Source: Gemmatimonadaceae bacterium
GTDB taxonomy: Bacteria > Gemmatimonadota > Gemmatimonadetes > Gemmatimonadales > Gemmatimonadaceae
NCBI GenBank assembly: GCA_020851035.1
Contig: JADZDM010000023.1
Span: 223,355-287,354, forward strand
DNA: 64,000 bases
Direction of reading: 5' to 3'
The translations under genes and the position numbers were made by a program. The notes below the pieces were generated by a model that worked only from the letters and a program-made list of their open reading frames with translations, had not been told where the DNA came from and made no database searches. Below, piece after piece: positions 17,345 to 26,592 of this stretch; the first letter of the stretch is position 1, and each line of letters starts with the position of its first letter.

Positions 17345-19741
17345 ATGCTGTCCGCTCTCCTCGCTATCACCCTCGCCGGCACACTCGGCCTCCCGGCCGA
17401 CACCCTGCCCGCTGCCCCTCCGACGCCCGCTGACGCCGTCTATTCCGGGCGCGCCGGCCAGCTCGAGGTGAAGGCCCCGCGCGTGGACAGCAGCACCATC
17501 ATCGTCGACGCCCAGTTCGATGAGGCCGACTGGAGCCGCAGCGCGCTGCTCACCGGCTTCACCACGTACAGCCCCGTGGACGGCCGGCCGGCGCAGGACT
17601 CGACGCAGGTCCGGCTGCTCCACACATCCAACGCGATCTACCTCGCCATCCGCGCCTGGGCCCCCGCCGGCACCGTCCGCGCGACGCTCGCCGAGCGCGA
17701 TCGCATCAACAACGACGACTGGGTTGCGGTCCACTTCGACACCTTCAACGACCGGCGGCGTGCCTTCGTCTTCGCGGTGAACCCGCTCGGCGTGCAGGCC
17801 GACGGCATGCGCAGCGAGCAGTCGGCCGGCCCCGGTGTCTCACGCGCCTCGCTCACCGCCGCCGACCTCACGCAGGACTTCGTCTGGCAGTCCAAGGGAC
17901 GCGTGCTGGAGGATGGCTACCAGATCGAGGTGCGCATCCCGTTCAAGTCGATGCGCTTCCAGATGGGCGGCGCACAGGACTGGGGCCTGCAGGTGGTGCG
18001 GCAGACGCAGCGCAACGGGTTCCAGGTCACCTGGGCACCGACCTCGCGCGGGCGGCAGTCGTTCGGCGTGCAGGCGGGCTACCTGCGCGGCATGCGCGAC
18101 ATGCGGCGCGGGCTGGTGCTCGATGCCACGCCCGTCGTCACGTCACGCACCAGCGGGGCCCCCGATTCCACTGGCAGCACCGCCGCCTGGCGCTACGACA
18201 CGCGGCACCAGGCCGGGGCCGACGTGCGCTGGGGCGTGACCAGCAACTTCACGCTCAACGGCACCGTCAACCCCGACTTCTCGCAGGTCGAGACCGACGT
18301 CGGCCAGATCCCCGGCGACCCGCGCTTCGCACTCTTTTTCCCCGAGCTGCGTCCCTTCTTCGTCGAGGGCAGCGAACAGTTCGATGCCCCGAACCGCCTC
18401 GTCTACACGCGCCAGATCGTGAAGCCGGTGGTGGCGGCCAAGCTCACCGGCAAGATCCCGCACACCGACATCGGGCTGCTGTCCGCCGTCGATGCGCAGG
18501 AGTACAGCACCGACGGCGCGACGAATCCCATCTTCAACATCCTGCGCGTCCGTCGTGACATCGGCGATGAAAGCACGGCCGGCCTGCTGCTCACCGACCG
18601 CACCGAGGGCGCGCAGTACAATCGCGTCGGCGGCGTGGACGCGCGCATCCAGTTCCGCCGCGTCTACAGCATCGAGGCACGACTCCACGGCAGCCAGACC
18701 CGCGACACCGTGAGCACGCTGCGTGGCAGCATGTGGGAGGCGAACGCCGGCCGTTCTGGCCGCTCGTACGGCTTCCGCTACGGGCTGCAGGGCATCTCTC
18801 CCGACTTCCAGACGCGCGTCGGGTTCGTCCCCCGCACCGACTTCGTGCGCGGCCAGGTCAACCAGCGCTGGACCCGCTTCGGGCGGCGCGGCGGCTGGTG
18901 GGACCAGCAGCAGAACTTCCTGACCGCCACCACGCTCTGGACCTGGGACGGCTTCCGCGACGCGCAGGTGCCGCTGGAAAACATCGTCTCGATCGACAAC
19001 ACCATCACCATCCGTGGCGGCTGGAAGATCGGCGTCAGGCCGGAGCTGCAGTCCATCGCCTTCGACCCGCGCCGCTACGACGACCTGCGCGTGGTGCAGG
19101 GTGGCGACACCGTCACGTTCACTCCCGGGGAACGGCACGCCATCGGCACCGTCGAGCTGGCGCTCACCACGCCGCAGTGGCGGTACCTCGGTGCCACCCT
19201 GCTGTACACCGGGGGACGCGACCCGGAGTTCTTCGAGACCGCCACGGTGGACCGTCGCAGCCTCGACCTCGCGATGGACATCCGCCCCAGCCGGCAGGTG
19301 CGCGTCGGCATGCTGCTGCGGTACCAGCGGTATGAGCGCGTTCGCGACGGGACGCGGTTCAGCGAGCAGGTCGTGCCGCGGCTCCGGCTCGAGTACCAGT
19401 TCACGCGCTCGCTCTTCCTCCGCTTCGTCGGGCAGCTCGAGTCGCGGCGGCGCGACGCGCTGCGGGCCCCCGCCAGCGAGGCCCCGCTCCTCCAACAGGA
19501 CTCGCTCGGCACCTGGCAGCCCATCGCCGCGCAGCAGAGCCTCCTCGCGCGGGCCGACTGGCTGGTGCAGTACCTGCCGTCGCCGGGCACGGTGGTGTTC
19601 TTCGGCTACGGCAACTCGCTCGATGCGAGCCTCAGCAACCGCCCCGGCGACCTGCGGCGCGCCGCGGATGGCTTCTTCCTGAAGGTGAGCTACCTGTTCC
19701 GCGCCGGCGTCAAGCGGCGTGACATGTCCGGGCCGAGCTGA
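17345..19741 (+). CDS. DUF5916 outer-membrane-associated protein with CBM9-like domain
   Basis: This is a protein of 798 residues with an N-terminal signal (LSALLAITLAGTLGLPA). Residues ~45-230 resemble a carbohydrate-binding family 9 sandwich (IIVDAQFDEADWSRS.., LYLAIRA-type strands, GYQIEVRIPFKSMRF). The remainder is the long DUF5916 beta-barrel-like region. It is marked by TVNPDFSQVETDVGQI, ALFFPELRPFFVEGS, and a C-terminal strand ending FLKVSYLFRAG. A surface or outer-membrane location is inferred from the aromatic-ended strands. The substrate is unknown. The start at 17345 was chosen for the signal peptide. Confidence 0.85.
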   Translation: MLSALLAITLAGTLGLPADTLPAAPPTPADAVYSGRAGQLEVKAPRVDSSTIIVDAQFDEADWSRSALLTGFTTYSPVDGRPAQDSTQVRLLHTSNAIYLAIRAWAPAGTVRATLAERDRINNDDWVAVHFDTFNDRRRAFVFAVNPLGVQADGMRSEQSAGPGVSRASLTAADLTQDFVWQSKGRVLEDGYQIEVRIPFKSMRFQMGGAQDWGLQVVRQTQRNGFQVTWAPTSRGRQSFGVQAGYLRGMRDMRRGLVLDATPVVTSRTSGAPDSTGSTAAWRYDTRHQAGADVRWGVTSNFTLNGTVNPDFSQVETDVGQIPGDPRFALFFPELRPFFVEGSEQFDAPNRLVYTRQIVKPVVAAKLTGKIPHTDIGLLSAVDAQEYSTDGATNPIFNILRVRRDIGDESTAGLLLTDRTEGAQYNRVGGVDARIQFRRVYSIEARLHGSQTRDTVSTLRGSMWEANAGRSGRSYGFRYGLQGISPDFQTRVGFVPRTDFVRGQVNQRWTRFGRRGGWWDQQQNFLTATTLWTWDGFRDAQVPLENIVSIDNTITIRGGWKIGVRPELQSIAFDPRRYDDLRVVQGGDTVTFTPGERHAIGTVELALTTPQWRYLGATLLYTGGRDPEFFETATVDRRSLDLAMDIRPSRQVRVGMLLRYQRYERVRDGTRFSEQVVPRLRLEYQFTRSLFLRFVGQLESRRRDALRAPASEAPLLQQDSLGTWQPIAAQQSLLARADWLVQYLPSPGTVVFFGYGNSLDASLSNRPGDLRRAADGFFLKVSYLFRAGVKRRDMSGPS

Positions 19742-19772
19742 ACGCACCGCCGCGCGCTCAGCCGACGCGCCG

Positions 19773-19801
19773 GTGGCATGAAATCGAAGTTCAGATGGCA
19801 C
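19773..19801 (+). repeat. Intergenic repeat copy 1
   Basis: This 29-bp copy starts GTGGCATGAAATCGAAGTTC. It matches the copy at 19824-19852 at 25 of 29 positions. Confidence 0.6.
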
Positions 19802-19813
19802 GCAGCCGGGTTT

Positions 19814-19831
19814 CACGCCACTCGTGGCGTG
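19814..19831. terminator. Perfect 8-bp hairpin after the DUF5916 gene
   Basis: CACGCCAC-TC-GTGGCGTG forms an 8-bp stem overlapping the start of repeat copy 2. There is no T-tract, so termination is only possible. It may simply be part of the repeat structure. Confidence 0.35.
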
Positions 19832-19852
19832 TAATCGAAGTTCGGATAGCAC
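19824..19852 (+). repeat. Intergenic repeat copy 2
   Basis: This is the second 29-bp copy, starting GTGGCGTGTAATCGAAGTTC. Confidence 0.6.
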
Positions 19853-19957
19853 CAAGCCGGATGCGGCGCCTGGTTGGCCAGGCGAAAACCGCAGCAGTAC
19901 CGGCGGTATTGCGAGGATCTTCAACGCCGCCAGCCGGGATGCCCCGACCGGCGACTG

Positions 19958-19983
19958 ATTCCGGAACTTCGACTACACGCCAC
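19958..19983 (-). repeat. Intergenic repeat copy 3, inverted
   Basis: Read on the minus strand, this copy starts GTGGCGTGTAGTCGAAGTTC. It differs from copy 2 by one base over its first 20. It lies just before the oxidoreductase start at 19997, so the 255-bp gap holds two direct copies and one inverted copy. Confidence 0.6.
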
Positions 19984-19996
19984 TAGCATTCCCCCC

Positions 19997-21382
19997 ATGT
20001 CCCGCACCAGTGACGTCGTCATCTGCGGCGCCGGAATCGCCGGCATCGCCACCGCCCATGCCCTTGCCATGCGCGGCACCACCAACGTCACCCTGGTCGA
20101 CGAGCGCCCGCCGCTCACGCTGACCAGCGACAAGTCCACCGAGGCGTACCGCAACTGGTGGCCCGGCCCCGACGACGCGATGGTCCGCTTCATGAACCGC
20201 AGCATCGACCTGCTCGATGCGTGGGCTGATGCCAGCGACAACCGCTTCCTGCTCAACCGGCGCGGCTACGTCTACGCCACCGCGAGTACTGACACTGGCG
20301 CGCGCTTCGCGGCCGACGCGCGGCTCGCATCTGCGCAGGGCGCTGGCGACGTGCGCACCTATCGCTCGCTGGACGAGGCGCGCGCCTACCAGCCAAGCGC
20401 CCACGCCGGTTACCGCGATCACCCCACCGGCGCCGACCTCTTCGTCGATCACCACGCCATCCGCGCACACTTCCCGTGGCTCGCGGAGGACATCGTCGCC
20501 GTGCTGCATGCGCGGCGCTGCGGCTGGATGAGCGGGCAGCAGCTCGGCATGTACCTGCTGGACGAGGCGCGCGAGCGCGGCGTGACGCTGCTGTCGGGTC
20601 GCGTGTCGGCCGTGGATGTGCGGGGCGGTTCCGTTCGCAGCGTGACGGTGGCGTGTACCGATGGCACCACCACCAGCATCGCCACACCGGCGTTCGTGAA
20701 CTGCGCCGGCCCGTTCGCGAAGCAAGTCTCGCAGCTCATCGACGTCGAGCTCCCGCTCTTCTCCGAGATGCACCTCAAGGTCGCCTTCGAGGACACCCTC
20801 GGCGTCGTCGATCGCAACACCGGGCTCGTGATCCTGGACGACGCGCAGCAGCTCGAGTGGACCGACGAGGAACGCGCCGACCTGGCGTCGGACGACACCA
20901 CCCGCTGGCTGACCGAGGTGATGCCCGCCGGCATCCACCTCCGCCCCGAGGGATACCGGCAGAACCAGACGGTGTTGATGCTCTGGGACTACCACAGCAC
21001 CCACCGCTTCGACGTTCCGGAACTGCCGCTGCCCGAGGACACCTTCTATCCCGAGGTCGTGATGCGCGGCATGGTGCGCCTCGCCCCCGGCCTGGCGCAG
21101 TACCTCGACCGGCTGCCCCCCGTCTCCGTGGACGGCGGCTACTACACCAAGACGGCCGAGAACCGCCCACTGATCGGGCCGCTGCCAGTGGCGGGGGCAT
21201 TCGTGCATGCGGCGCTGTCCGGCTACGGCCTGATGGCCGCACCGGCCGGCGCGGAGCTGCTGGCCGCGCACATCGCCGGCGGCTCCCTGCCGACGTACGC
21301 GCCGGCGTTCCGCCTCGATCGCTACCACGACCCTGCCTACCAGGCCATGCTCGCCGACTGGGGCTCCACCGGTCAGCTCTGA
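19997..21382 (+). CDS. FAD-dependent oxidoreductase (DAO/glycine-oxidase-like)
   Basis: This is a protein of 461 residues. The dinucleotide-binding motif is at residues 9-16 (ICGAGIAG), followed by the FAD ribose-binding acid in VTLVDERPP. The C-terminal GGYYTKTAENRPLIGPLP and ..ALSGYGLMAAPAGAELLA are the flavin-binding end of D-amino-acid-oxidase-like (DAO) proteins. There is no signal peptide, so it is cytoplasmic. It probably oxidises an amino acid or N-methyl amine, but the substrate is unknown. The ATG at 19997 is the first start after the intergenic repeats. Confidence 0.88.
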   Translation: MSRTSDVVICGAGIAGIATAHALAMRGTTNVTLVDERPPLTLTSDKSTEAYRNWWPGPDDAMVRFMNRSIDLLDAWADASDNRFLLNRRGYVYATASTDTGARFAADARLASAQGAGDVRTYRSLDEARAYQPSAHAGYRDHPTGADLFVDHHAIRAHFPWLAEDIVAVLHARRCGWMSGQQLGMYLLDEARERGVTLLSGRVSAVDVRGGSVRSVTVACTDGTTTSIATPAFVNCAGPFAKQVSQLIDVELPLFSEMHLKVAFEDTLGVVDRNTGLVILDDAQQLEWTDEERADLASDDTTRWLTEVMPAGIHLRPEGYRQNQTVLMLWDYHSTHRFDVPELPLPEDTFYPEVVMRGMVRLAPGLAQYLDRLPPVSVDGGYYTKTAENRPLIGPLPVAGAFVHAALSGYGLMAAPAGAELLAAHIAGGSLPTYAPAFRLDRYHDPAYQAMLADWGSTGQL

Positions 21383-21473
21383 GCCCGGTGGGTCCGCCCC
21401 CCGAGGGGAGCGTGATTCCCACCTTGCGCGTAGACTGGAGACAGGGCCCCTGCCACCTCCAGCGCATCCCGCC

Positions 21474-24400
21474 ATGCACCGACCTCTCCGCGCCGTCGTG
21501 CGTGCCGCCATCCTCGGCAGCACGCTGCTCACCACCCTGACGCCGCAGCGGTCGCTGACGGCCCAGGCGCTTGCCGGCGGCATCGATCCGCGCGCCACGC
21601 AGGCACTCCGGTTCCGCAACATCGGCCCCTTTCGCGGTGGTCGCGTCACCACCGTCACCGGCGTGCCGCAGCGCAAGCGCGAGTTCTGGATGGGCGCGAC
21701 GGGCGGCGGCGTGTGGAAGACCACCGACGCCGGCCACAACTGGGTCAACGTCTCGGATGGCTCCTTCAGCACCGGGTCGATCGGCGCGATCCGCGTGGCA
21801 CCGTCCAACCCTGATGTCGTGTGGGTCGGCACCGGCTCCGACGGCATCCGCTCCAACGTCATCGTCGGCCGCGGCATCTACCGCTCCAACGACGCCGGCA
21901 AGTCGTGGAAGTTCATGGGCCTGCGTGACGTCGGGCAGATCGCGGCGATCGTGATCAACCCGGCCAACCCCGACATCGCGCTCGTGGCGGCGCAGGGCGT
22001 GCCGTTCAGCAACTCCAGCGAGCGCGGTGTGTACCGCACCACGGACGGTGGCCAGTCGTGGCAGAAGGCGCTGTTCGTGAACGACAGCACCGGCATCACC
22101 GACCTCACCGCGAAGCCTGACGACCCGAACACGCTCTACGCCGCCGCCTGGCGCGGCGTGCGCCGGCCGTGGGCGATCATCTCCGGCAGCCGCGACGACG
22201 GCGGCATCTACCGTTCCACCGACGGCGGCACCACCTGGACGAAGCTCGGTGGCGGCCTGCCGACGGGGATCATCGGCAAGTCGAACATCGCCGTCTCCGC
22301 CGCCGCCCCCCGTCGCGTGTACGTGCTGATCGAGGCCGAGAAGCCCAAGGCGGGCGTGTACCGCAGCGATGACGCGGGGGACACGTGGACGCAGGTCAGC
22401 AACATGAACGCCCTGCTCCTCCGCCCGTTCTACTACACCAACATCGACGCCGACCCCACCAACGCCGACAACGTCTGGGTCCAGAACGAGACGATGTGGC
22501 GAAGCACCGATGGTGCGAAGACCTTTGCCGCGGTGGAGACGCCGCACGGCGACAACCACGACATCTGGATCAACCCCACCGATCCCGACGTGATGGTCCA
22601 GTCGAACGATGGTGGCGCGAACGTCTCCATCGACGGCGGGAAGACCTGGAGCACCCAGTACAACCAGGCCACGTCGGAGCTCTACCAGGTCTTCCTCGAC
22701 GACCACTACCCGTACCGCGTGTACGGCGCGCAGCAGGACAACACCACCGTGATCGTGCCGTCATTGCCGCTCTTCAGCACCCGCCCCGACCAGCCGGCGC
22801 AGTACTGGATGACAGGCCCCGGCTGCGAAACGGGCCCGATCGTCCCAAGCCCGTGGAACGCGGACGTCGTCTATGGCGCGTGCAAGGGCCAGTGGTCGCG
22901 CCTGAACCTCGTCACCGGCCAGGAGCAGAACTCGTGGATCGGTGCGCAGTCACTCTACGGCAACGACCCGAAGGACCTGATCTACCGGTTCCAGCGCGTG
23001 GCCCCGCTGGACGTCTCGCCGCACACGAAGGGCGTGGTGTACTACGGCAGCCAGTTCCTGCACCGCTCCCGTGATGACGGGCTGACCTGGGAGCGCATCT
23101 CCCCCGACCTCACCGCGTTCACGCCCGAGACACAGGGCATCAGCGGCGGGCCCATCACCCGCGATGTCACGGGCGAGGAGTTCTACTCCACGCTCTACGC
23201 CATCCGTGAGTCGCCCATCGAGCCGGGCGTGATCTGGACCGGTGCGAACGACGGCCCGGTCCACGTCACGCGCAACAACGGCGCGAGCTGGACCAAGGTC
23301 ACCCCGCCCGACCTGCCGCCCGGCGGCCGCGTGCAGCAGATCGACGTCTCGCGCCACCGGAAGGGCACGGCGTACATCGCCGTCTACCGCTACCTGCTCG
23401 GCGACTTCAAGCCGTACGCCTACCGCACCACCGACTATGGCCGCACCTGGACGCGCCTCACCACCGGGAGCAACGGCGTGCCCGACGACACGCCGACGCG
23501 CGTGCTGCGCGAGGATCCCGACCGGCAGGGGCTGCTCTACCTCGGCACCGAGTTCGGCTTCTACGTCAGCGCCAACGACGGTGCCTCGTGGATGCCGATG
23601 CAGCGCAACCTGCCGGTGGTGCCGATCACGGACATCAAGGTGCAGCGCCGCGACCTCGTCCTCTCGACGATGGGCCGCAGCTTCTGGATCCTCGATGACC
23701 TCACGCCGCTGGTGCAGTACGCCGATGCGAACCTCGCGAAGAAGGCCGTGCTGCATGCGCCGCGTCCCGCGATCCGCTGGCGTCACCAGGGTTCACCGGC
23801 CGGGCCGGGGGTGCCGGAATACCCGGCGGCCGGTGCCGCGATCGACTACTGGATCGGCAGCGCACCTGCCTCCGCACCGGTGCTGGAGATCCGCAACGCC
23901 CTCGGTGCCGTCGTGCGCAGCTTCACGACGGCCGCGGCGACACCGGCCGCACCCGGCGCCCAGGGGATGCGCGCGCCGCGGCGCGGATCGGCCGCCGCCA
24001 CCGCCATCACCGACGTGATCGGCGCGAACCGCTTCACCTGGAACCTGATGCACGGCGCCACGGCCGGCGGCCCCGGCCCGATGGTCGCCCCCGGCCGCTA
24101 CTCGGTGCGCCTGATCGTCGATGGCGACACGCTCTCGCAGCCGCTGGTCGTGCAGGCCGATCCGCGCGTGCGCCAGGATGGCCTCACCGACGCGATGCTG
24201 GTCGCACAGGAGGCACACCAGCTCGCGGTGCGCAGCGGCATCGAGCAGGCGCGCGCCACGCTTGCCCGCGCCCGCGACATCCGCACCCAGATGCAGTCGC
24301 GCGGGGCACCGATGGCCCGCGAGTCCGAGGACATCGTGCGTGCCCTCGAGACGGCCGAGGGCCGCTACCAGGCGCCGAAACTGCTCGCGCAGTTCGAGTA

Positions 24401-24545
24401 CCTCTACAACATGACGCTCGGCGCGGACCAGCGTGTCCCCCGCGACGCCGCCTCGCGCCTCGTCACCCTCAACGCCGAACTCGCCGCCATCAAGCGGCGG
24501 CTCGACGCCCTCGCCCGCATCACCACGGCAGCCGTGATTCCGTAG
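21474..24545 (+). CDS. Secreted BNR/VPS10 (sortilin-like) repeat protein
   Basis: This is a protein of 1,023 residues with a signal peptide near residues 1-30. It is built of repeated beta-propeller blades with Asp-box-like motifs: GGVWKTTDAGHNW, GIYRSNDAGKSW, GVYRTTDGGQSW, GIYRSTDGGTTW and GVYRSDDAGDTW. These are the pattern of WD40/YVTN/BNR-like and VPS10 domains. The C-terminal ~250 residues are different. They include a beta-sandwich with WNLMHGATAGGPGPMVAPG and a helical tail. Members are abundant exported proteins in this phylum. No catalytic residues are assignable, and glycosidase activity should not be assumed. Confidence 0.88.
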   Translation: MHRPLRAVVRAAILGSTLLTTLTPQRSLTAQALAGGIDPRATQALRFRNIGPFRGGRVTTVTGVPQRKREFWMGATGGGVWKTTDAGHNWVNVSDGSFSTGSIGAIRVAPSNPDVVWVGTGSDGIRSNVIVGRGIYRSNDAGKSWKFMGLRDVGQIAAIVINPANPDIALVAAQGVPFSNSSERGVYRTTDGGQSWQKALFVNDSTGITDLTAKPDDPNTLYAAAWRGVRRPWAIISGSRDDGGIYRSTDGGTTWTKLGGGLPTGIIGKSNIAVSAAAPRRVYVLIEAEKPKAGVYRSDDAGDTWTQVSNMNALLLRPFYYTNIDADPTNADNVWVQNETMWRSTDGAKTFAAVETPHGDNHDIWINPTDPDVMVQSNDGGANVSIDGGKTWSTQYNQATSELYQVFLDDHYPYRVYGAQQDNTTVIVPSLPLFSTRPDQPAQYWMTGPGCETGPIVPSPWNADVVYGACKGQWSRLNLVTGQEQNSWIGAQSLYGNDPKDLIYRFQRVAPLDVSPHTKGVVYYGSQFLHRSRDDGLTWERISPDLTAFTPETQGISGGPITRDVTGEEFYSTLYAIRESPIEPGVIWTGANDGPVHVTRNNGASWTKVTPPDLPPGGRVQQIDVSRHRKGTAYIAVYRYLLGDFKPYAYRTTDYGRTWTRLTTGSNGVPDDTPTRVLREDPDRQGLLYLGTEFGFYVSANDGASWMPMQRNLPVVPITDIKVQRRDLVLSTMGRSFWILDDLTPLVQYADANLAKKAVLHAPRPAIRWRHQGSPAGPGVPEYPAAGAAIDYWIGSAPASAPVLEIRNALGAVVRSFTTAAATPAAPGAQGMRAPRRGSAAATAITDVIGANRFTWNLMHGATAGGPGPMVAPGRYSVRLIVDGDTLSQPLVVQADPRVRQDGLTDAMLVAQEAHQLAVRSGIEQARATLARARDIRTQMQSRGAPMARESEDIVRALETAEGRYQAPKLLAQFEYLYNMTLGADQRVPRDAASRLVTLNAELAAIKRRLDALARITTAAVIP

Positions 24546-24626
24546 GCGCGCGGAAGCAGTTGCTGTTCCCCCCATGCGCCGTTCGCGTCTCTGCGGCATG
24601 CAGTTCAGGATCGCTGGAACAGCTTC

Positions 24627-24661
24627 GACGCAAAGGCGCAAAGGACGCAAAGGACGCAAAG
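24627..24661 (+). repeat. Short tandem GCAAAGGAC repeats in a convergent gap
   Basis: Four imperfect 8-9-base units, each containing GCGCAAAG or GACGCAAAG, run in tandem. Similar GACGCAAAGGGCGC motifs occur as an inverted pair at 26422-26562, so this appears to be a dispersed intergenic repeat family. Confidence 0.55.
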
Positions 24662-24699
24662 TGAAGATGAGGGGGGTGTAAGACGGGGATCGATGCACG

Positions 24700-24737
24700 A
24701 AGGCGGCGGTCACGGGATTGCGTGACCGCCGCCTTTT
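24700..24737 (+). terminator. Strong intrinsic terminator
   Basis: AAGGCGGCGGTCAC and GTGACCGCCGCCTT form a perfect 14-bp stem with an 8-nt loop, followed by TTTTCGTT on the plus strand. It closes the BNR-protein transcript 155 bp after its stop and may also stop transcripts from the opposing gene. Confidence 0.8.
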
Positions 24738-24752
24738 CGTTGTCCGCCCGCC

Positions 24753-25826
24753 CTACTGGTACTGGATGTACAGCGGCTTCGGCCAGAGGCGCAGCACCTC
24801 GCCCGGCACCATCATCCGCGAGCGTCCGCGCACGTCGTTCTTGTAGAACAGCTTGAACCCGGCGAACTGCACCGGCTCGTCGCGGATGTACGACCGGTAG
24901 CTGGAGATCTTCACCGGCGGGATGCCCCAGCCATCCATGTGCATCACCACCTGCACGTGCGGCTCGAAGCGGATGTTGCGGTAGTTCGTGATCATGGGCC
25001 GCGTGTAGCGGTGCACCACCAGCACCTTCGGCGGGAGGTTCTTCCGCTTCACGAGGTCCGCGAGCTGGTCCTGCACCCAGTTGATGTCCCGGGCATCGTA
25101 GGTGCCCACCCGCCGGCCGGGGTTCGAGCCGTCCTTCATCGAGAACTCGGCGTCGATGCCAAGGTGGACGTTCGGGCGCTCCAGCCACTTCATCAGCACG
25201 GGCAGCTCCTGCTGGATCGTGCTCTTCGCGACCTGGATGTCGAGGAAGACGATCGCGTTCCGGCTGTCGGCCCATCGGATGACCTTCGCGATCAGCGAGT
25301 CGCTCATCCGCGCCCGCCAGCGCCCATCGGCGCCGGCCGATCCCTGCGCCACGGTGGCGATCAGGTGCAGCGCCGGCATCACCGGCGTCGCCGGATCGGC
25401 GGTGCGCCACGCGGCGACCTCGCGGTCCAGGCGCGCCAGCATCGGCTCCGGGTCGAGCTCGCCGAGGATGCCCATGCGGCGCGAGAGCGGGTTGCCGTAG
25501 AACGCGACGATGCGGTGCCCGGGGAGCAGTGCACCGGCGGCATAGGCCGGCGTGCGGACGGGCCAGCGCGTGTCGCCGACCGAGTCGCGGTCCAGCGAAG
25601 CGATGGCGATGCTGTCGGACGCCGAGCGGCCACGGATGACCGGCGGACGCGGGCGGGGGCGCGGGCGTGGCGTGGAATCCGCGCGCGCCGGTGCGGCCTG
25701 AGGGCGGGTCGCCGTTCCACCCTGCTGCTGCGCGGCAAGCGGGATTGCAGTGGCCACGCCCAGGGCGAGGATCGACGCACATCGGCGCACGTCGGCACGA
25801 ACCTTCAGGAACGGAAGCAGGGTCAC
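24753..25826 (-). CDS. Secreted protein of unknown function, possible TIM-barrel
   Basis: This is a protein of 357 residues with a signal peptide (RRCASILALGVATAIPLAAQ) and then a Pro/Arg-rich linker (~residues 45-65). The folded part (HRIVAFYGNPLSRRMGILGE onward) has alternating strand and helix segments, including VMPALHLIATVAQG, NAIVFLDIQVAKST, VHLGIDAEFSMKDG and KVLVVHRYTRPMI. These resemble a barrel with acidic residues at strand ends. I know similar sequences only as hypothetical proteins. A glycoside-hydrolase-like activity is possible but unproven. It is convergent with the BNR protein across a 207-bp gap holding repeats and a terminator. Confidence 0.75.
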   Translation of the reverse strand: MTLLPFLKVRADVRRCASILALGVATAIPLAAQQQGGTATRPQAAPARADSTPRPRPRPRPPVIRGRSASDSIAIASLDRDSVGDTRWPVRTPAYAAGALLPGHRIVAFYGNPLSRRMGILGELDPEPMLARLDREVAAWRTADPATPVMPALHLIATVAQGSAGADGRWRARMSDSLIAKVIRWADSRNAIVFLDIQVAKSTIQQELPVLMKWLERPNVHLGIDAEFSMKDGSNPGRRVGTYDARDINWVQDQLADLVKRKNLPPKVLVVHRYTRPMITNYRNIRFEPHVQVVMHMDGWGIPPVKISSYRSYIRDEPVQFAGFKLFYKNDVRGRSRMMVPGEVLRLWPKPLYIQYQ

Positions 25827-25983
25827 GGCAATCGGCAGGGCTGGGGTGGCAGGTCGGAAGCCACAAGCCTAATGCTGCCTTGGAAAGCACTCCAGCGCAG
25901 GTCGCCAGCGCCGCGCCCTCTGCCCCCCGCGTGACTCTGTCCCCTTTCCCCCCATCCGACTCAGACCCCTTTGCACGAAAACG

Positions 25984-26385
25984 CTACGCCAGCCCCGCCG
26001 CCTCCGGTCCGCGCGCCGGCGGCGCAGCCAGCAGCATCTCCACGGCTTCCGCATCCGTGAACAGCCGCGACCGCGTCAGGAACCGCACCCCTTCCGGCGC
26101 CTCCAGCGAAAACCCGGCACCTCGACCCGGCACCACGTCGATCGTCAGCCGGGTGTGCTGCCAGTACTCGAACTGCGCGGCACCGATGTACACCGGCGTC
26201 GCCCCGTGGATGAAGCCCAGCAGCACGTCGCGTGCCCCGATCCGGAACTCGCCGCGCTGGTAGCACATCGGCGCGCTCCCATCACAGCACCCGCCCGACT
26301 GGTGAAACAGCACCGGCCCGTGCTGCGCCACCAGCCGGTCGATCATCACCGCCGCCTCCGGCGTGCAGTCCACCCGCTCCACCAT
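25984..26385 (-). CDS. DUF779 family protein
   Basis: This is a protein of 133 residues. The start at 26385 has an excellent ribosome site (GGAGGAG, 5 nt away). The Cys-rich motif HQSGGCCDGSAPMCY and the later QFEYWQHTRLTIDVVPGRG are the DUF779 signature. DUF779 genes are typically next to aldehyde dehydrogenases of the AldB/ExaC type, as here. The cysteines suggest a metal or redox role, perhaps as an accessory of the enzyme. It is separated from the dehydrogenase gene by 207 bp of repeat-containing sequence, so co-transcription is probable but not certain. Confidence 0.9.
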   Translation of the reverse strand: MVERVDCTPEAAVMIDRLVAQHGPVLFHQSGGCCDGSAPMCYQRGEFRIGARDVLLGFIHGATPVYIGAAQFEYWQHTRLTIDVVPGRGAGFSLEAPEGVRFLTRSRLFTDAEAVEMLLAAPPARGPEAAGLA

Positions 26386-26421
26386 TCGAACTCCTCCATC
26401 ATCCTGAGACCGCAACGGCCT

Positions 26422-26562
26422 TGACGCAAAGGGCGCAAGAAGAATACTGCAAGATCGCGACGAAGGACTGGAATGGGCTCTCCAGCGGCGGCATCACCTC
26501 GATGCCTTTCCCAGGCGCTGTTGTCTGCGTTCGTGCAGTACCCCTGTGCGCCCTTTGCGTCA
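26422..26562. repeat. Long imperfect inverted repeat between aldehyde dehydrogenase and DUF779 genes
   Basis: TGACGCAAAGGGCGCA (26422-26437) and its perfect reverse complement (26547-26562) bound 109 bases. Just inside them, a second pair (TACTGCA-like) also matches imperfectly. It shares the GCAAAGG core with 24627-24661. It lies inside a presumed two-gene operon and could fold in the transcript. Confidence 0.55.
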
Positions 26563-26592
26563 GGGCAGTTCACGTGTAGGAACCGGCGGGGC

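Noticed and set aside
19773..19983. A small CRISPR array
   Set aside because: There are only three copies, one inverted, with unequal spacing and no cas genes.
18143..22706. Several long minus-strand frames opposite DUF5916, the FAD oxidoreductase and the BNR protein
   Set aside because: They run across gene boundaries and repeats, lack motifs and mirror the codon bias of the plus-strand genes.
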